A stretch of DNA of 64,000 nucleotides. It comes from Microlunatus elymi. Its GTDB lineage: Bacteria; Actinomycetota; Actinomycetes; Propionibacteriales; Propionibacteriaceae. Positions 37,863 to 45,320 of the stretch are shown one piece after another. How positions within the stretch are numbered: the stretch's first letter is position 1; each line of letters opens with the position of its first letter. The position numbers and the translations under genes are program-made. Location: contig NZ_CP041692.1 in the NCBI RefSeq assembly GCF_007362775.1, positions 4,030,001 to 4,094,000 of the forward strand, given 5' to 3'. The notes below the pieces were generated by a model. That model ran no database searches, was not told the DNA's origin, and saw only the letters and a list, made by a program, of their open reading frames with translations.

Positions 37863-38778
37863 CCAGCGACCGATTCATCGTGTAGAGGTGCACGCCGGGG
37901 GCTCCGCCGGCGAGCAACTCGGCGGCCAGCTCGCCGGCAATCTCCACGCCGACCTTGCGAACCGCCTTCGGCTCGTCGCCCTCTGCTTCCAGCCGGCCCA
38001 CGACCGAGGCGGGCAGCTCGGCCCCGGACAGCTCGGCGAATCGCTGGATCTGGCTGATCCGAGTGACCGGCTGGATGCCCGGGATGATCGGGATGTCGCA
38101 GCCGAGCGAGCGAACCCGATCCACCAGCTCGAAGTAGCGAGCCGGAGTGAAGAACAGCTGGGTGATCGCGAAATCTGCCCCGGCCGCGGCCTTGGCGGCC
38201 AGCACCCGGGCATCCAGATCGGCGTCGCGTTCTTGCGGATGGATGTCGGGGAAGGCACCGACGCCGATGCAGAAGTCGCCGAGTTCGCGGATCATCGCGA
38301 CCAGTTCGGTGGCGTTGGCGAGCCCGTCGGGATGGCGTTCCCACGGCACGGTCGGGCCGCCCGGCATGTCGCCGCGGATGGCCAGCACATGGCGGATCCC
38401 GGCGGCCGCGTACGAGCCGATCACCTTGCGCAGTTGGGCTTTGCTCTGTGAGGCGGCGGTCAGGTGAGCCATCGTCCGTAACGTGGTGGTGGCTGCGATC
38501 TGCTCGGTGATCTTGATCGTCCGATCCCGAGTGGTGCCGTTCGCACCGTAGGTCACCGAGACGAAATCGGGAGCCAACGACTCCAGCCGGCGAACGGTGA
38601 ACCAGGCCCGTCGTTCCTCCTCCTCGTTGCGTGGCGGGAACAACTCGAACGAGAACAACGGCCGATCCGCACGCGCCAACAGGTCGGCGATCGAGGGCGC
38701 ACGCATGCTCGACGCGGCACTGCGCGTCGGGGTACGGGCAGCCCCGGTCGGGCTCGACGAGGTGGTGTGCACGGCCAT
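37813..38778 (-). CDS. metF: Methylenetetrahydrofolate reductase
   Basis: FAD enzyme reducing methylene- to methyl-tetrahydrofolate for methionine synthesis. FSFELFPPRNEEEE (near residue 43) is the conserved N-terminus of the barrel, with VSVTYGANG, GDMPGG, ITQLFF and IPGIQPVT along it. ATG at 38778 is taken because a TAGGCT box lies 8 nt upstream, giving a leaderless mRNA; ATG at 38706 is an alternative that would drop a 24-residue Ser/Thr-rich lead. Length 321. Divergent from idsA-like gene; converges with helD, 3' ends overlapping by 50 bp. Confidence 0.94.
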   Translation of the reverse strand: MAVHTTSSSPTGAARTPTRSAASSMRAPSIADLLARADRPLFSFELFPPRNEEEERRAWFTVRRLESLAPDFVSVTYGANGTTRDRTIKITEQIAATTTLRTMAHLTAASQSKAQLRKVIGSYAAAGIRHVLAIRGDMPGGPTVPWERHPDGLANATELVAMIRELGDFCIGVGAFPDIHPQERDADLDARVLAAKAAAGADFAITQLFFTPARYFELVDRVRSLGCDIPIIPGIQPVTRISQIQRFAELSGAELPASVVGRLEAEGDEPKAVRKVGVEIAGELAAELLAGGAPGVHLYTMNRSLATREVYARLRREFGRA

Positions 38779-38786
38779 AGCGGCCA

Positions 38787-38792
38787 AGCCTA
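38787..38792 (-). promoter_or_regulatory. -10 box of leaderless metF promoter
   Basis: TAGGCT on the minus strand, 8 nt before the metF ATG. The same hexamer serves the divergent gene at 38849-38854. Confidence 0.45.
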
Positions 38793-38848
38793 ACGGCGCG
38801 ACCGCCCGAGGTGGTCGAACCGTCCGCAGATGACCGGTGGCCGACACG

Positions 38849-38854
38849 TAGGCT
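38849..38854 (+). promoter_or_regulatory. -10 box of leaderless polyprenyl synthetase gene
   Basis: TAGGCT followed by 7 nt and the GTG at 38862. The divergent metF -10 is 57 bp away, so the two promoters share a short control region. Confidence 0.5.
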
Positions 38855-38861
38855 CAGGGCC

Positions 38862-39995
38862 GTGACCCATCCCGAGCCCGGATCCCCTCTCGGCCCCGAC
38901 TTCATCGACGCGGTGTCGGTGGCGATCAAGGACTTCCTCGATCGGCAGGCGGCGGTGCTGAAGCCGGTCGGTACCGAGTTGGAGCCGGTGCATCGGATCG
39001 GCGCCGAGTTGGCCGCCGGCGGCAAGCGGCTGCGTCCCGCCTTCTGTTACTGGGGTTACGTGGCCGCCGCCGATGATCCGGGCGAGCTCGGGCCCGCGCT
39101 GATCAAGGCCGCGGCCAGTCTGGATCTGTTGCACATCAGCGCTCTGGTACATGACGACGTGATGGACGCTTCGGATCTGCGCCGAGGAAAACCGGCCGCC
39201 CATCGCCAGTTCGAACGGTTGCACACCGATCTCGGCTGGAGCGGAGATCCGGCCGTCTTCGGCCGAGCGGGTGCGATCCTGCTCGGTGATCTGTTGCTGA
39301 TCTGGTCGATGCAACTGCTGCACGAGTCCGGGCTGCCGCTGAGTGTGCTGGACCGCGGGCTGCCGATCGTGGAGGTGATGCGGACCGAGGTGACGGCCGG
39401 CCAGTTCCTCGACGTGGTTGCCCAGGCGCAGGATCACGCCAGCTACCTGCCGGAACAGGCCGACGACTCCCGCCTGGTGCTGGAGCGCGCGCTGGACGAG
39501 GCGAGCCGCGTGGTCGAGTACAAGTCGGCCCGATACACCGTACGGCGGCCGTTGCAGTTCGGTGCCGCGCTGGGTGGCGCGGACTCGGCGCTGCAAGATC
39601 AACTCGCCGCCTTCGGCTCACCGATCGGCCGTGCCTTCCAGTATCGCGATGACCTGCTCGGCGTGTTCGGCGACAGCGCGGTGACGGGAAAGCCCAGCGG
39701 AGATGATCTTCGCGAGGGCAAGCGTACGGTGCTGGTCGCGCAAGCCCTGGCGCGAACCGATCCGGGCGGTCGCAAACTGCTGGAATCCCAACTGGGCAAC
39801 AAGAATCTTGATGCTGCCGGTGTCGCCGAGCTGCAACGGGTGATCATCGACTCCGGTGCCCGGGATGCGGTGGAGCAGATGATCGATCATGATCAACACG
39901 TGGCGATGCAAGCGCTGGAGCATGCCGACCTCACCGATGCCGGCCGGACGGCCCTGACCGCCCTGGCCTCGGCCGCGATTCGTCGCAGGTTCTGA
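38862..39995 (+). CDS. Polyprenyl (geranylgeranyl-type) diphosphate synthase
   Basis: Trans-prenyl chain elongating enzyme condensing isopentenyl diphosphate onto an allylic primer. First Asp-rich motif is LVHDDVMDAS (about residue 93) and the second is YRDDLLGVFGD (about 265), with GGKRLRP for diphosphate binding (about 52). The residues before the first motif (ISALVH) are small, consistent with a C20 or longer product, but length cannot be fixed from this. GTG at 38862 is set by the leaderless promoter. Length 377. The 3' end overlaps the sulfotransferase gene by 65 bp. Confidence 0.93.
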   Translation: MTHPEPGSPLGPDFIDAVSVAIKDFLDRQAAVLKPVGTELEPVHRIGAELAAGGKRLRPAFCYWGYVAAADDPGELGPALIKAAASLDLLHISALVHDDVMDASDLRRGKPAAHRQFERLHTDLGWSGDPAVFGRAGAILLGDLLLIWSMQLLHESGLPLSVLDRGLPIVEVMRTEVTAGQFLDVVAQAQDHASYLPEQADDSRLVLERALDEASRVVEYKSARYTVRRPLQFGAALGGADSALQDQLAAFGSPIGRAFQYRDDLLGVFGDSAVTGKPSGDDLREGKRTVLVAQALARTDPGGRKLLESQLGNKNLDAAGVAELQRVIIDSGARDAVEQMIDHDQHVAMQALEHADLTDAGRTALTALASAAIRRRF

Positions 39996-40713
39996 ACTGC
40001 CGCAGCCAGCCCTCGTTCAACTCGTCGGACTGCCTGCGATCCGGCGCGGCGATCCGTGTACCAGTTGGGATTTCGATGCCGAGTTGATCAAGCAGGTCGC
40101 GCACCGTACGGACGGGATCGGCGACCAACTCCTCGTAGGCGATCGCCAGCGGTCGCACGCCGGCCGCTGCGAACCATGATCGCCAGGCGGCATTGTGTTC
40201 CTCGATCGTCTGCCCCAGCAGGTCGATCTGCTCGGGGTCGAAGTGCGGTTCGCCGGCGGCGACATCACCGGTCTGCCAGTAGGCGGTCTGTTCAGCGCGA
40301 GCCCAGGAGACCGCCTGCGCGAGCACGTCCTGCCTGCTCAGGTAGACGAAGGTCAAACCTGGCTCGAAGGCGCGTTGCAATAACCCAAGATCAGCTTGTG
40401 GGCTGTGGACCGCGATGCTCGGATCGATCTTGGCGACGACGTTGTCCAGGCTGCCCCACATCACCCGACAACCGAAGATCCCGTTCGCGGTACTGCCGGC
40501 AGCGATAGCGGCAGCCACGAAGGCCCCCTGATCCACGCACCCATCGGTTTGGTCGATGCTCCACTGGCGGGCGTAGTCCGACTCGTTCTGAATCCGAAAG
40601 TAGGACTCCGGCCGGCCGACCGCCCCGGTCGAGGCCAGCAACCCGCACAGGAATGTGCTGCCGGTGCGCGGCGTACCGCAGATGAGGTAGGAACGCTCCG
40701 GCACTGGGGCCAC
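39931..40713 (-). CDS. Stf0-like sulfotransferase
   Basis: A 260-residue PAPS-dependent sulfotransferase of the Stf0 type, the family of mycobacterial trehalose sulfotransferase. The 5'-phosphosulfate loop is ICGTPRTGSTFLCGLL (about residues 11-26), with GRPESYF and FGCRVMW following as in Stf0, and the 3'-phosphate block FVYLSRQDVLAQAVS (about 117-131). GTG at 40713 is leaderless by its TAGGGT box. Its 3' end lies inside the polyprenyl synthase gene on the other strand. The acceptor is unknown. Confidence 0.87.
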   Translation of the reverse strand: MAPVPERSYLICGTPRTGSTFLCGLLASTGAVGRPESYFRIQNESDYARQWSIDQTDGCVDQGAFVAAAIAAGSTANGIFGCRVMWGSLDNVVAKIDPSIAVHSPQADLGLLQRAFEPGLTFVYLSRQDVLAQAVSWARAEQTAYWQTGDVAAGEPHFDPEQIDLLGQTIEEHNAAWRSWFAAAGVRPLAIAYEELVADPVRTVRDLLDQLGIEIPTGTRIAAPDRRQSDELNEGWLRQFRTCDESRPRPGRSGPSGRHR

Positions 40714-40719
40714 ACCAGC

Positions 40720-40729
40720 ACCCTATTGT
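40720..40729. promoter_or_regulatory. Overlapping divergent -10 boxes (bidirectional promoter)
   Basis: ACCCTATTGT contains TAGGGT on the minus strand (40720-40725, 6 nt from the sulfotransferase GTG) and TATTGT on the plus strand (40724-40729, facing the hydrolase). They share two base pairs. Confidence 0.5.
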
Positions 40730-40755
40730 CAGTGGCTGGTGCGACTGTTGTGCAC

Positions 40756-41637
40756 ATGCAGATCTCGATGATGCCTCTGCGGACCACGAAGGTCTCGGTG
40801 GGTGGACACGATGTGGTGGCGGATGTGGGTGGCGACGGTCCTCCGGTGCTGCTGTTGCATGGGTTCCCACAGACCCGTCTGACCTGGCGTTCGGTGGTTC
40901 CTCTGTTGGCCGACCGCTTCCAACTCGTTTGTCCAGATCTACCCGGCTACGGAGACAGTGCCCGCCTTGGCGACGCCCCACAGTCGTTCGATGAGGCTCT
41001 CCTCGGCAGGCATATGGTCAAGCTGATGCATCAGTTGGGCTATGAGCGTTTCGCTGTTGTTGGACACGATCGTGGTGGTCTGGTCGCGTTTCGCGCTGCG
41101 CTTGATGATCCGGACTCGGTTACCCATCTCGGAGTGCTGGACATCCTCCCCACTGTCGACAACTGGGCCGCCCTACAGGGCCCGGGCGGTGTGTTCGCCT
41201 TCCACCTGTATCTGCTTGCTCAACCCACTGACCTACCCGAGCGGCTGATCGGCGCTGATCCCGACGTGTTCTTCGGGCATTTCCTCGATACGTGGACCGA
41301 GGTGCCCGGAGCGATCCCGCCGGATGTCCGAGCTCACTACTTGAGCGCCGCCGGTCGACCTGAGGCCATACATGCCATCTGTGACGACTACCGAGCCAGC
41401 GCATTCATTGACGGAGTCCAGGACGAACGTGATCAGGCCGAGGGGCGACGCCTGACAATGCCCGTCCTCGCCGCCTGGCAGGATCCGGGCGAAGCGCGGC
41501 TGCCCTTCGATCCAGTGCGGATCTGGGAAAGCTGGGCCGCCGACGTGCATACCGTTGCCCTCCGGTGCGGACACTTCCTTCCCGAGGAACTACCAAAACA
41601 GGTTGCAGATGCGGTGACGCAGCTGATCGCTTCCTAG
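40756..41637 (+). CDS. Alpha/beta hydrolase, haloacetate-dehalogenase-like
   Basis: Alpha/beta hydrolase of 293 residues closest in pattern to haloacetate/fluoroacetate dehalogenases and epoxide hydrolases. HGFPQTRLTW is the oxyanion-hole strand, VVGHDRGGLVAF carries an Asp nucleophile, and RCGHFLPEE carries the catalytic His. In fluoroacetate dehalogenase a His-Trp pair in the cap binds halide; here the aligned stretch reads FAFHLYLLAQP, keeping His but with Leu for Trp, so the substrate may differ. ATG at 40756 is preferred; GTG at 40750 is possible. Transcribed from the shared promoter with the sulfotransferase. Confidence 0.87.
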   Translation: MQISMMPLRTTKVSVGGHDVVADVGGDGPPVLLLHGFPQTRLTWRSVVPLLADRFQLVCPDLPGYGDSARLGDAPQSFDEALLGRHMVKLMHQLGYERFAVVGHDRGGLVAFRAALDDPDSVTHLGVLDILPTVDNWAALQGPGGVFAFHLYLLAQPTDLPERLIGADPDVFFGHFLDTWTEVPGAIPPDVRAHYLSAAGRPEAIHAICDDYRASAFIDGVQDERDQAEGRRLTMPVLAAWQDPGEARLPFDPVRIWESWAADVHTVALRCGHFLPEELPKQVADAVTQLIAS

Positions 41638-41766
41638 GGTCCAGCGCCCACATCGTCTCGCGTCGAACACACGACCGACATGACGCCAGTCGGCCACCAC
41701 CACCTCGAGCCGATACCGCGGCTAGGTCCCCTCAGCTCGGCAGTGCCTTTTGTCGGCTGCCCCGAT

Positions 41767-41772
41767 TAGTCT
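41767..41772 (+). promoter_or_regulatory. -10 box of leaderless Uma2 gene
   Basis: TAGTCT, then 7 nt, then GTG at 41780. Confidence 0.45.
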
Positions 41773-41779
41773 GGCGGAC

Positions 41780-42337
41780 GTGACCAGTGCCGCGGACCAG
41801 ACCTACCGGTGGAGCCCGAACGGCTTCCTGCGCGCCTACGAGGCCGGTGCGTTCGACGCTCGGGTCGAGCTGATCGACGGGGAGGTGGTGCCGGTGGTGA
41901 TCGGAGAATGGCATGGAGAGACCGCATTTCGGATCGGCGGAATCCTGCGCGACGTCGCCGGCGGCATCGTCACCGGGTCCACTCTGTCGGCCGGTGATTC
42001 GCTACCTGACCCCGACTGCTGGGTCCGTCGGGCGGGAGCCGAACCAGCAGGACAGCTGAGCGATCGGCTCTCTGTCTGGAAACCTGCCGACGTACTTCTC
42101 GTCGTCGAGGTGTCCGACGAGTCGGTGATGCGCGATCTCACGGTCAAGCCGGCGATCTACGGCTCGGCCGGCTACCCGACGTATTGGGTGATCACGCGGG
42201 ACGCGATCTACGAGCACACCGATCCCACGGCTGCCGGTTACCGCACTCGTACCGAATATCGGCGCGGGGAGCGGATCGGCTTGCGGTACGCCGGCACTGA
42301 GCTCTCGGTCGGCGAGCTCCTCGGCCCCGTCGACTGA
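41780..42337 (+). CDS. Uma2 family endonuclease-like protein
   Basis: Uma2/DUF820 proteins have a PD-(D/E)XK restriction-like fold and are widespread in actinobacteria and cyanobacteria. ELIDGEVVPV (about residue 30), LPDPDCWV (about 75) and the core LLVVEVSDESVMRDL with a downstream Lys (KPAIYGSAGYPTYWVI) make the active-site pattern. GTG at 41780 is set by the leaderless -10 box. Length 185. Real substrates of the family are not established. The stop is 5 bp from the convergent DUF4185 gene. Confidence 0.88.
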   Translation: MTSAADQTYRWSPNGFLRAYEAGAFDARVELIDGEVVPVVIGEWHGETAFRIGGILRDVAGGIVTGSTLSAGDSLPDPDCWVRRAGAEPAGQLSDRLSVWKPADVLLVVEVSDESVMRDLTVKPAIYGSAGYPTYWVITRDAIYEHTDPTAAGYRTRTEYRRGERIGLRYAGTELSVGELLGPVD

Positions 42338-42342
42338 TCGTT

Positions 42343-43455
42343 TTACAACCAGCGGCCGAGACCGCGGAATCGGTACTGCGAGACGTGATAAACGCTGTTG
42401 TCGCTGGTGTTCCACTGGCTCACGGTCAGGTGCAGGTCGTCCAACCGGGAACCGGGGATGACGTAGCTGCCGTAGAGCTGGGCCACGTGGTTGGTGTCCT
42501 GCGCGTCCCAGCTGGTGCCGTGCAGCAGGGTGACGGATTCGGTCTGCCGCAGGTCCTGGCTCGGATGATCAAGAACCATCGCGTCGATCCGATACTGGTC
42601 CGGATTGAACCAGGTGAAGACCCAACGATCTCCCAACTGTCGTAGCGACATCTCGCCGATGATGCCGTCCGTCACCGGGTCCGGGCCGGCGCCCCATTGC
42701 CACCGACCGCCGGCGACTCCCCACGGTTCGTACGCGTCGGGATCGGTCAACCGCTCGGGCCGCACCCGATGCAAGATCATCGGGCTCGCTCGGAGGAACT
42801 TCGCCGAATACACGTAAACCCAGCCGTCCGACCCGAGCGCCCAGGTGAAGAGCTGCCACATCTGGTTGTGCGCCGCGCCGGGGAAACGCGCACCCGAATC
42901 CTGCCAGGTCGCCCCGTTGTCGGTGGAGGTCCAGATCCCGCTCCAGATCACGTTGCCGAAGCCCTGGTTGACCACCGCCTGCAGGTAGATCGTGTCGCCG
43001 ATGGTGATCAGATCCGACGGGATGATGGTCGAGATCTCGTCGCCGTGCTGGTACGGGATCAACTGGGTGGCCCAGTTGCCGCCGACCGCCTGATCAACAC
43101 GGACGCCCGACGGCAGGCCGCGAGTACGGGACCAGGCTGCGGTGGGCGATCGCCAGTTCTCTCCCCAGGCCGGCCCGAAGCTGTCCCCGAACACGTACAA
43201 CGTTCGACCGTCCGGGCAGCGCACCGGAATGCCGAGATCAACCCAACTCAAGCCGAATCGGCCGGTCAGGTCCGGGCCGGTGATGTCGGTGATCTTGCTG
43301 ATCGTGATGCCGTCCGCCTTCACCGGTGGAACGGCGGCGGCCGGCGTCAGCTGTCGCGCCGCGATCCCGGTGCCGAGGGTGGCGGCGGCACCGCCGATCA
43401 GGAGGCGTCGAGAAAGTCGTGATGATCTTGGTGTTGACGGCTGCGTGGCGTCCAC
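42343..43455 (-). CDS. Tat-exported DUF4185 protein
   Basis: A 370-residue secreted protein. The N-terminus carries a twin-arginine signal, SRRLLIGGAAATLG (about residues 16-29), ending near AAAVPP. The mature part is a beta-propeller-like DUF4185 domain (LYVFGDSFGPAWG, STIIPSDLI, IWTSTDNGATWQDS, FTWFNPDQYRIDAMVLDHP), a family tied to glycoside-active enzymes. GTG at 43455 follows AAGGAG by 8 nt. No active-site assignment is possible. It is divergent from the ArsR gene. Confidence 0.85.
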   Translation of the reverse strand: MDATQPSTPRSSRLSRRLLIGGAAATLGTGIAARQLTPAAAVPPVKADGITISKITDITGPDLTGRFGLSWVDLGIPVRCPDGRTLYVFGDSFGPAWGENWRSPTAAWSRTRGLPSGVRVDQAVGGNWATQLIPYQHGDEISTIIPSDLITIGDTIYLQAVVNQGFGNVIWSGIWTSTDNGATWQDSGARFPGAAHNQMWQLFTWALGSDGWVYVYSAKFLRASPMILHRVRPERLTDPDAYEPWGVAGGRWQWGAGPDPVTDGIIGEMSLRQLGDRWVFTWFNPDQYRIDAMVLDHPSQDLRQTESVTLLHGTSWDAQDTNHVAQLYGSYVIPGSRLDDLHLTVSQWNTSDNSVYHVSQYRFRGLGRWL

Positions 43456-43519
43456 GGGCTCACTCCTTCGTGATGGCCGAAAGTCAGACCTGAACCTACA
43501 CGGGATTGACACCAACGTG

Positions 43520-43537
43520 CATAAGTGCAACCTTATG
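43520..43537. promoter_or_regulatory. Candidate ArsR operator
   Basis: CATAAG-N6-CTTATG, a perfect 6-bp inverted repeat, ends 5 bp before the ArsR GTG at 43542. TTGACA at 43506-43511 may be the -35, though no -10 at ideal spacing is clear. Position and symmetry suit autoregulation. Confidence 0.5.
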
Positions 43538-43541
43538 ATTC

Positions 43542-43877
43542 GTGACCACTTATCAGGTCGACGGGTGGACGGCCCTCGGCGATCCCAGGCGGCGGGAGAT
43601 CTTCGAACGCCTGGTCGAGCGGCCGCGTACGGTCGCCGAACTCACCGGGGAACTGCCGATCAGCCAACCGGCGATCTCCCAACACCTGAAGGTGCTGCGG
43701 GAGGCGGACCTGGTCGGGTTCCGGCCGGACGGCGCCCGTCGCGTCTACCGGGTGAAGCCCGAGGGCATTGCCGCTCTGCGGGCCGATCTCGACCGTTTCT
43801 GGGCCAGCACGTTGGCCAACTTCAAACAACTCGCGGACGCCGAAGCCGCGCAGCGGAAGGACAACGATCATGACTGA
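43542..43877 (+). CDS. ArsR-family transcriptional regulator
   Basis: A 111-residue winged-helix repressor. LGDPRRREIFERLVERPRTV and ELPISQPAISQHLKVLREA (recognition helix about residues 44-62) are typical of the ArsR members paired with SRPBCC proteins. It lacks metal-binding Cys pairs, so it is probably not a metal sensor. GTG at 43542 is the first start after the palindrome. The stop overlaps the next gene by 8 bp, forming a regulator-effector pair. Confidence 0.92.
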   Translation: MTTYQVDGWTALGDPRRREIFERLVERPRTVAELTGELPISQPAISQHLKVLREADLVGFRPDGARRVYRVKPEGIAALRADLDRFWASTLANFKQLADAEAAQRKDNDHD

Positions 43878-44346
43878 CACCACGACCGAGCCGGCGATCC
43901 GGCATCACGTCGTCGTCGACATCCCGGCCGATCGCGCCTTCGCGATCTTCACCGAGCAGTTCGACAAGATCAAACCGCGCGAGCAGAACCTGCTCGACTC
44001 CCCCATCGCCGAAACGATCTTCGAACGCCACGTCGGCGGCAACGTGTACGACCGCGGCGAGGACGGATCGGAATGCCGTTGGGCCCGAGTGCTCGCGTTC
44101 GAGCCGCCGGCACGGTTCGTGATCAGCTGGGACATCGGACCGAACTGGCAACTCGAGTCCGATCCGGCCCGCTGCAGCGAGGTCGAGGTGCGCTTCGTCG
44201 CCGAGACGCCCGACCGCACCCGGGTCGAGCTGGAGCATCGCAACCTGGATCGGCACGGCGACGGCTGGCAGGCTGTCGGTCGAGGCGTGTCCGCTCCGAA
44301 CGGCTGGCCGCTCTACCTCCAGCGCTTCGCCGAGTTGACCCGCTGA
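43870..44346 (+). CDS. SRPBCC/AHSA1 family protein
   Basis: A 158-residue START-like fold protein of the AHSA1 (Aha1 C-terminal) branch. VVVDIPADRAFAIFTEQFDKI at the N-terminus, GGNVYDRGEDGSECRWARVLAFEPP and RVELEHRNLDRHGDGW are standard for these partners of ArsR regulators. The deep pocket of the fold binds hydrophobic ligands, but none is known here. ATG at 43870 overlaps the regulator stop. Confidence 0.9.
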   Translation: MTDTTTEPAIRHHVVVDIPADRAFAIFTEQFDKIKPREQNLLDSPIAETIFERHVGGNVYDRGEDGSECRWARVLAFEPPARFVISWDIGPNWQLESDPARCSEVEVRFVAETPDRTRVELEHRNLDRHGDGWQAVGRGVSAPNGWPLYLQRFAELTR

Positions 44347-44483
44347 CTCCGCTGCCCGTCACCGCTTCCCGCGCACTTCCCTGCCGCCGGGCACTCTTCC
44401 CGCGCACCCACGGCGCTCCCGCGCAAGTTCGTACCTGCGCGGCTGCGCCAACGGTGCGCGGGAACGCCGAGGAGGCGGCGGGA

Positions 44484-45320
44484 TCAGAGGTCGGGTTCGA
44501 TCAGCCGGTGGTAGCGATCGGCGACCTCGGCGGCCACCTCCGCGTACGGCCGGGCCCAGACGTCGGCGTGGAAGACCTCGGTCTCGATGTCGCCCGTGTA
44601 GCCGGCCGCGACCACGGCCCGGGTGATCGGCGTGAAGTCGATGTGACCGTCACCGACGATGCCCCGGGACAGCAGGTTGTCGGCCGGCAACGGGGTGATC
44701 CAGTCGCAGACCTGGTAGCTGGTGATCCGGCCACCGGCGCCGGCGCGCGCGATCTGCTCCAGCACCTGCGGATCCCACCAGATGTGGAAGGTGTCCACCA
44801 CCACGCCGGCCACCTCGGCCGGGAACTGCTCGGCGATGTCAAGAGCCTGACCAAGGGTGTTGATCACGGCCCGATCCGCTGCATACATGGGATGGAGCGG
44901 CTCGATCGCCAGCCGGACACCCGCTGCCCGGGCGTCGTCGGCGAGCTCACCGATGGCGTCGCGGACCCGCTCCCGGGCTCCGGCAAGATCACGATCACCC
45001 TCGGGCAACCCACCGGCCACGAGCACCAGGGTGTCGGTGCCGAGCCGACGAGCCTCGTCCAGGGCTCGCCGGTTGTCGTCCAGCGCGGCGTCGCGGACCG
45101 GCCCCGGCTGGCCGGTGAAGAAGCCGCCGCGGCACAGGCTGGAGACCCGCAGACCGGAGTCAGTGACCAGCTCGACGGCCTTGTCCAGCCCGACCTCCTG
45201 GACCGGCTCACGCCACAGCCCGATCGACTCGTAGCCGGTGTCAACGGCCACCTGCAAAGCCTCGGCCAGGGACGCGTACTTGATCGTCGCCTGGTTGAGG
45301 GAGAACCGTCCGTGCGTCAC
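44484..45320 (-). CDS. Sugar phosphate isomerase/epimerase (TIM barrel)
   Basis: A xylose-isomerase-like TIM-barrel protein of 278 residues. Metal-binding positions look intact: LAIEPLHPMY (Glu, about residue 144), VVDTFHIWWDP (Asp/His, about 180), YQVCDW and GHIDF, ending with DIETEVFH (Glu). It is the last gene of a three-gene operon; GTG at 45320 overlaps the DUF993 stop as GTGA. In such operons these enzymes act on keto-sugar intermediates. Substrate unknown. Confidence 0.88.
   Translation of the reverse strand: MTHGRFSLNQATIKYASLAEALQVAVDTGYESIGLWREPVQEVGLDKAVELVTDSGLRVSSLCRGGFFTGQPGPVRDAALDDNRRALDEARRLGTDTLVLVAGGLPEGDRDLAGARERVRDAIGELADDARAAGVRLAIEPLHPMYAADRAVINTLGQALDIAEQFPAEVAGVVVDTFHIWWDPQVLEQIARAGAGGRITSYQVCDWITPLPADNLLSRGIVGDGHIDFTPITRAVVAAGYTGDIETEVFHADVWARPYAEVAAEVADRYHRLIEPDL

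Noticed and set aside
40396-40755. Extended N-terminus of the hydrolase frame
   Set aside because: The extra 120 codons lie antisense to the sulfotransferase gene and look like non-coding translation; the hydrolase fold starts at about 40756.
44347-44483. Repeated CCCGCGCA units after the SRPBCC gene
   Set aside because: Three short direct copies and one inverted copy of a 9-mer (GTGCGCGGGAA) are visible, but they are too short and GC-simple to separate from chance or a diffuse terminator.
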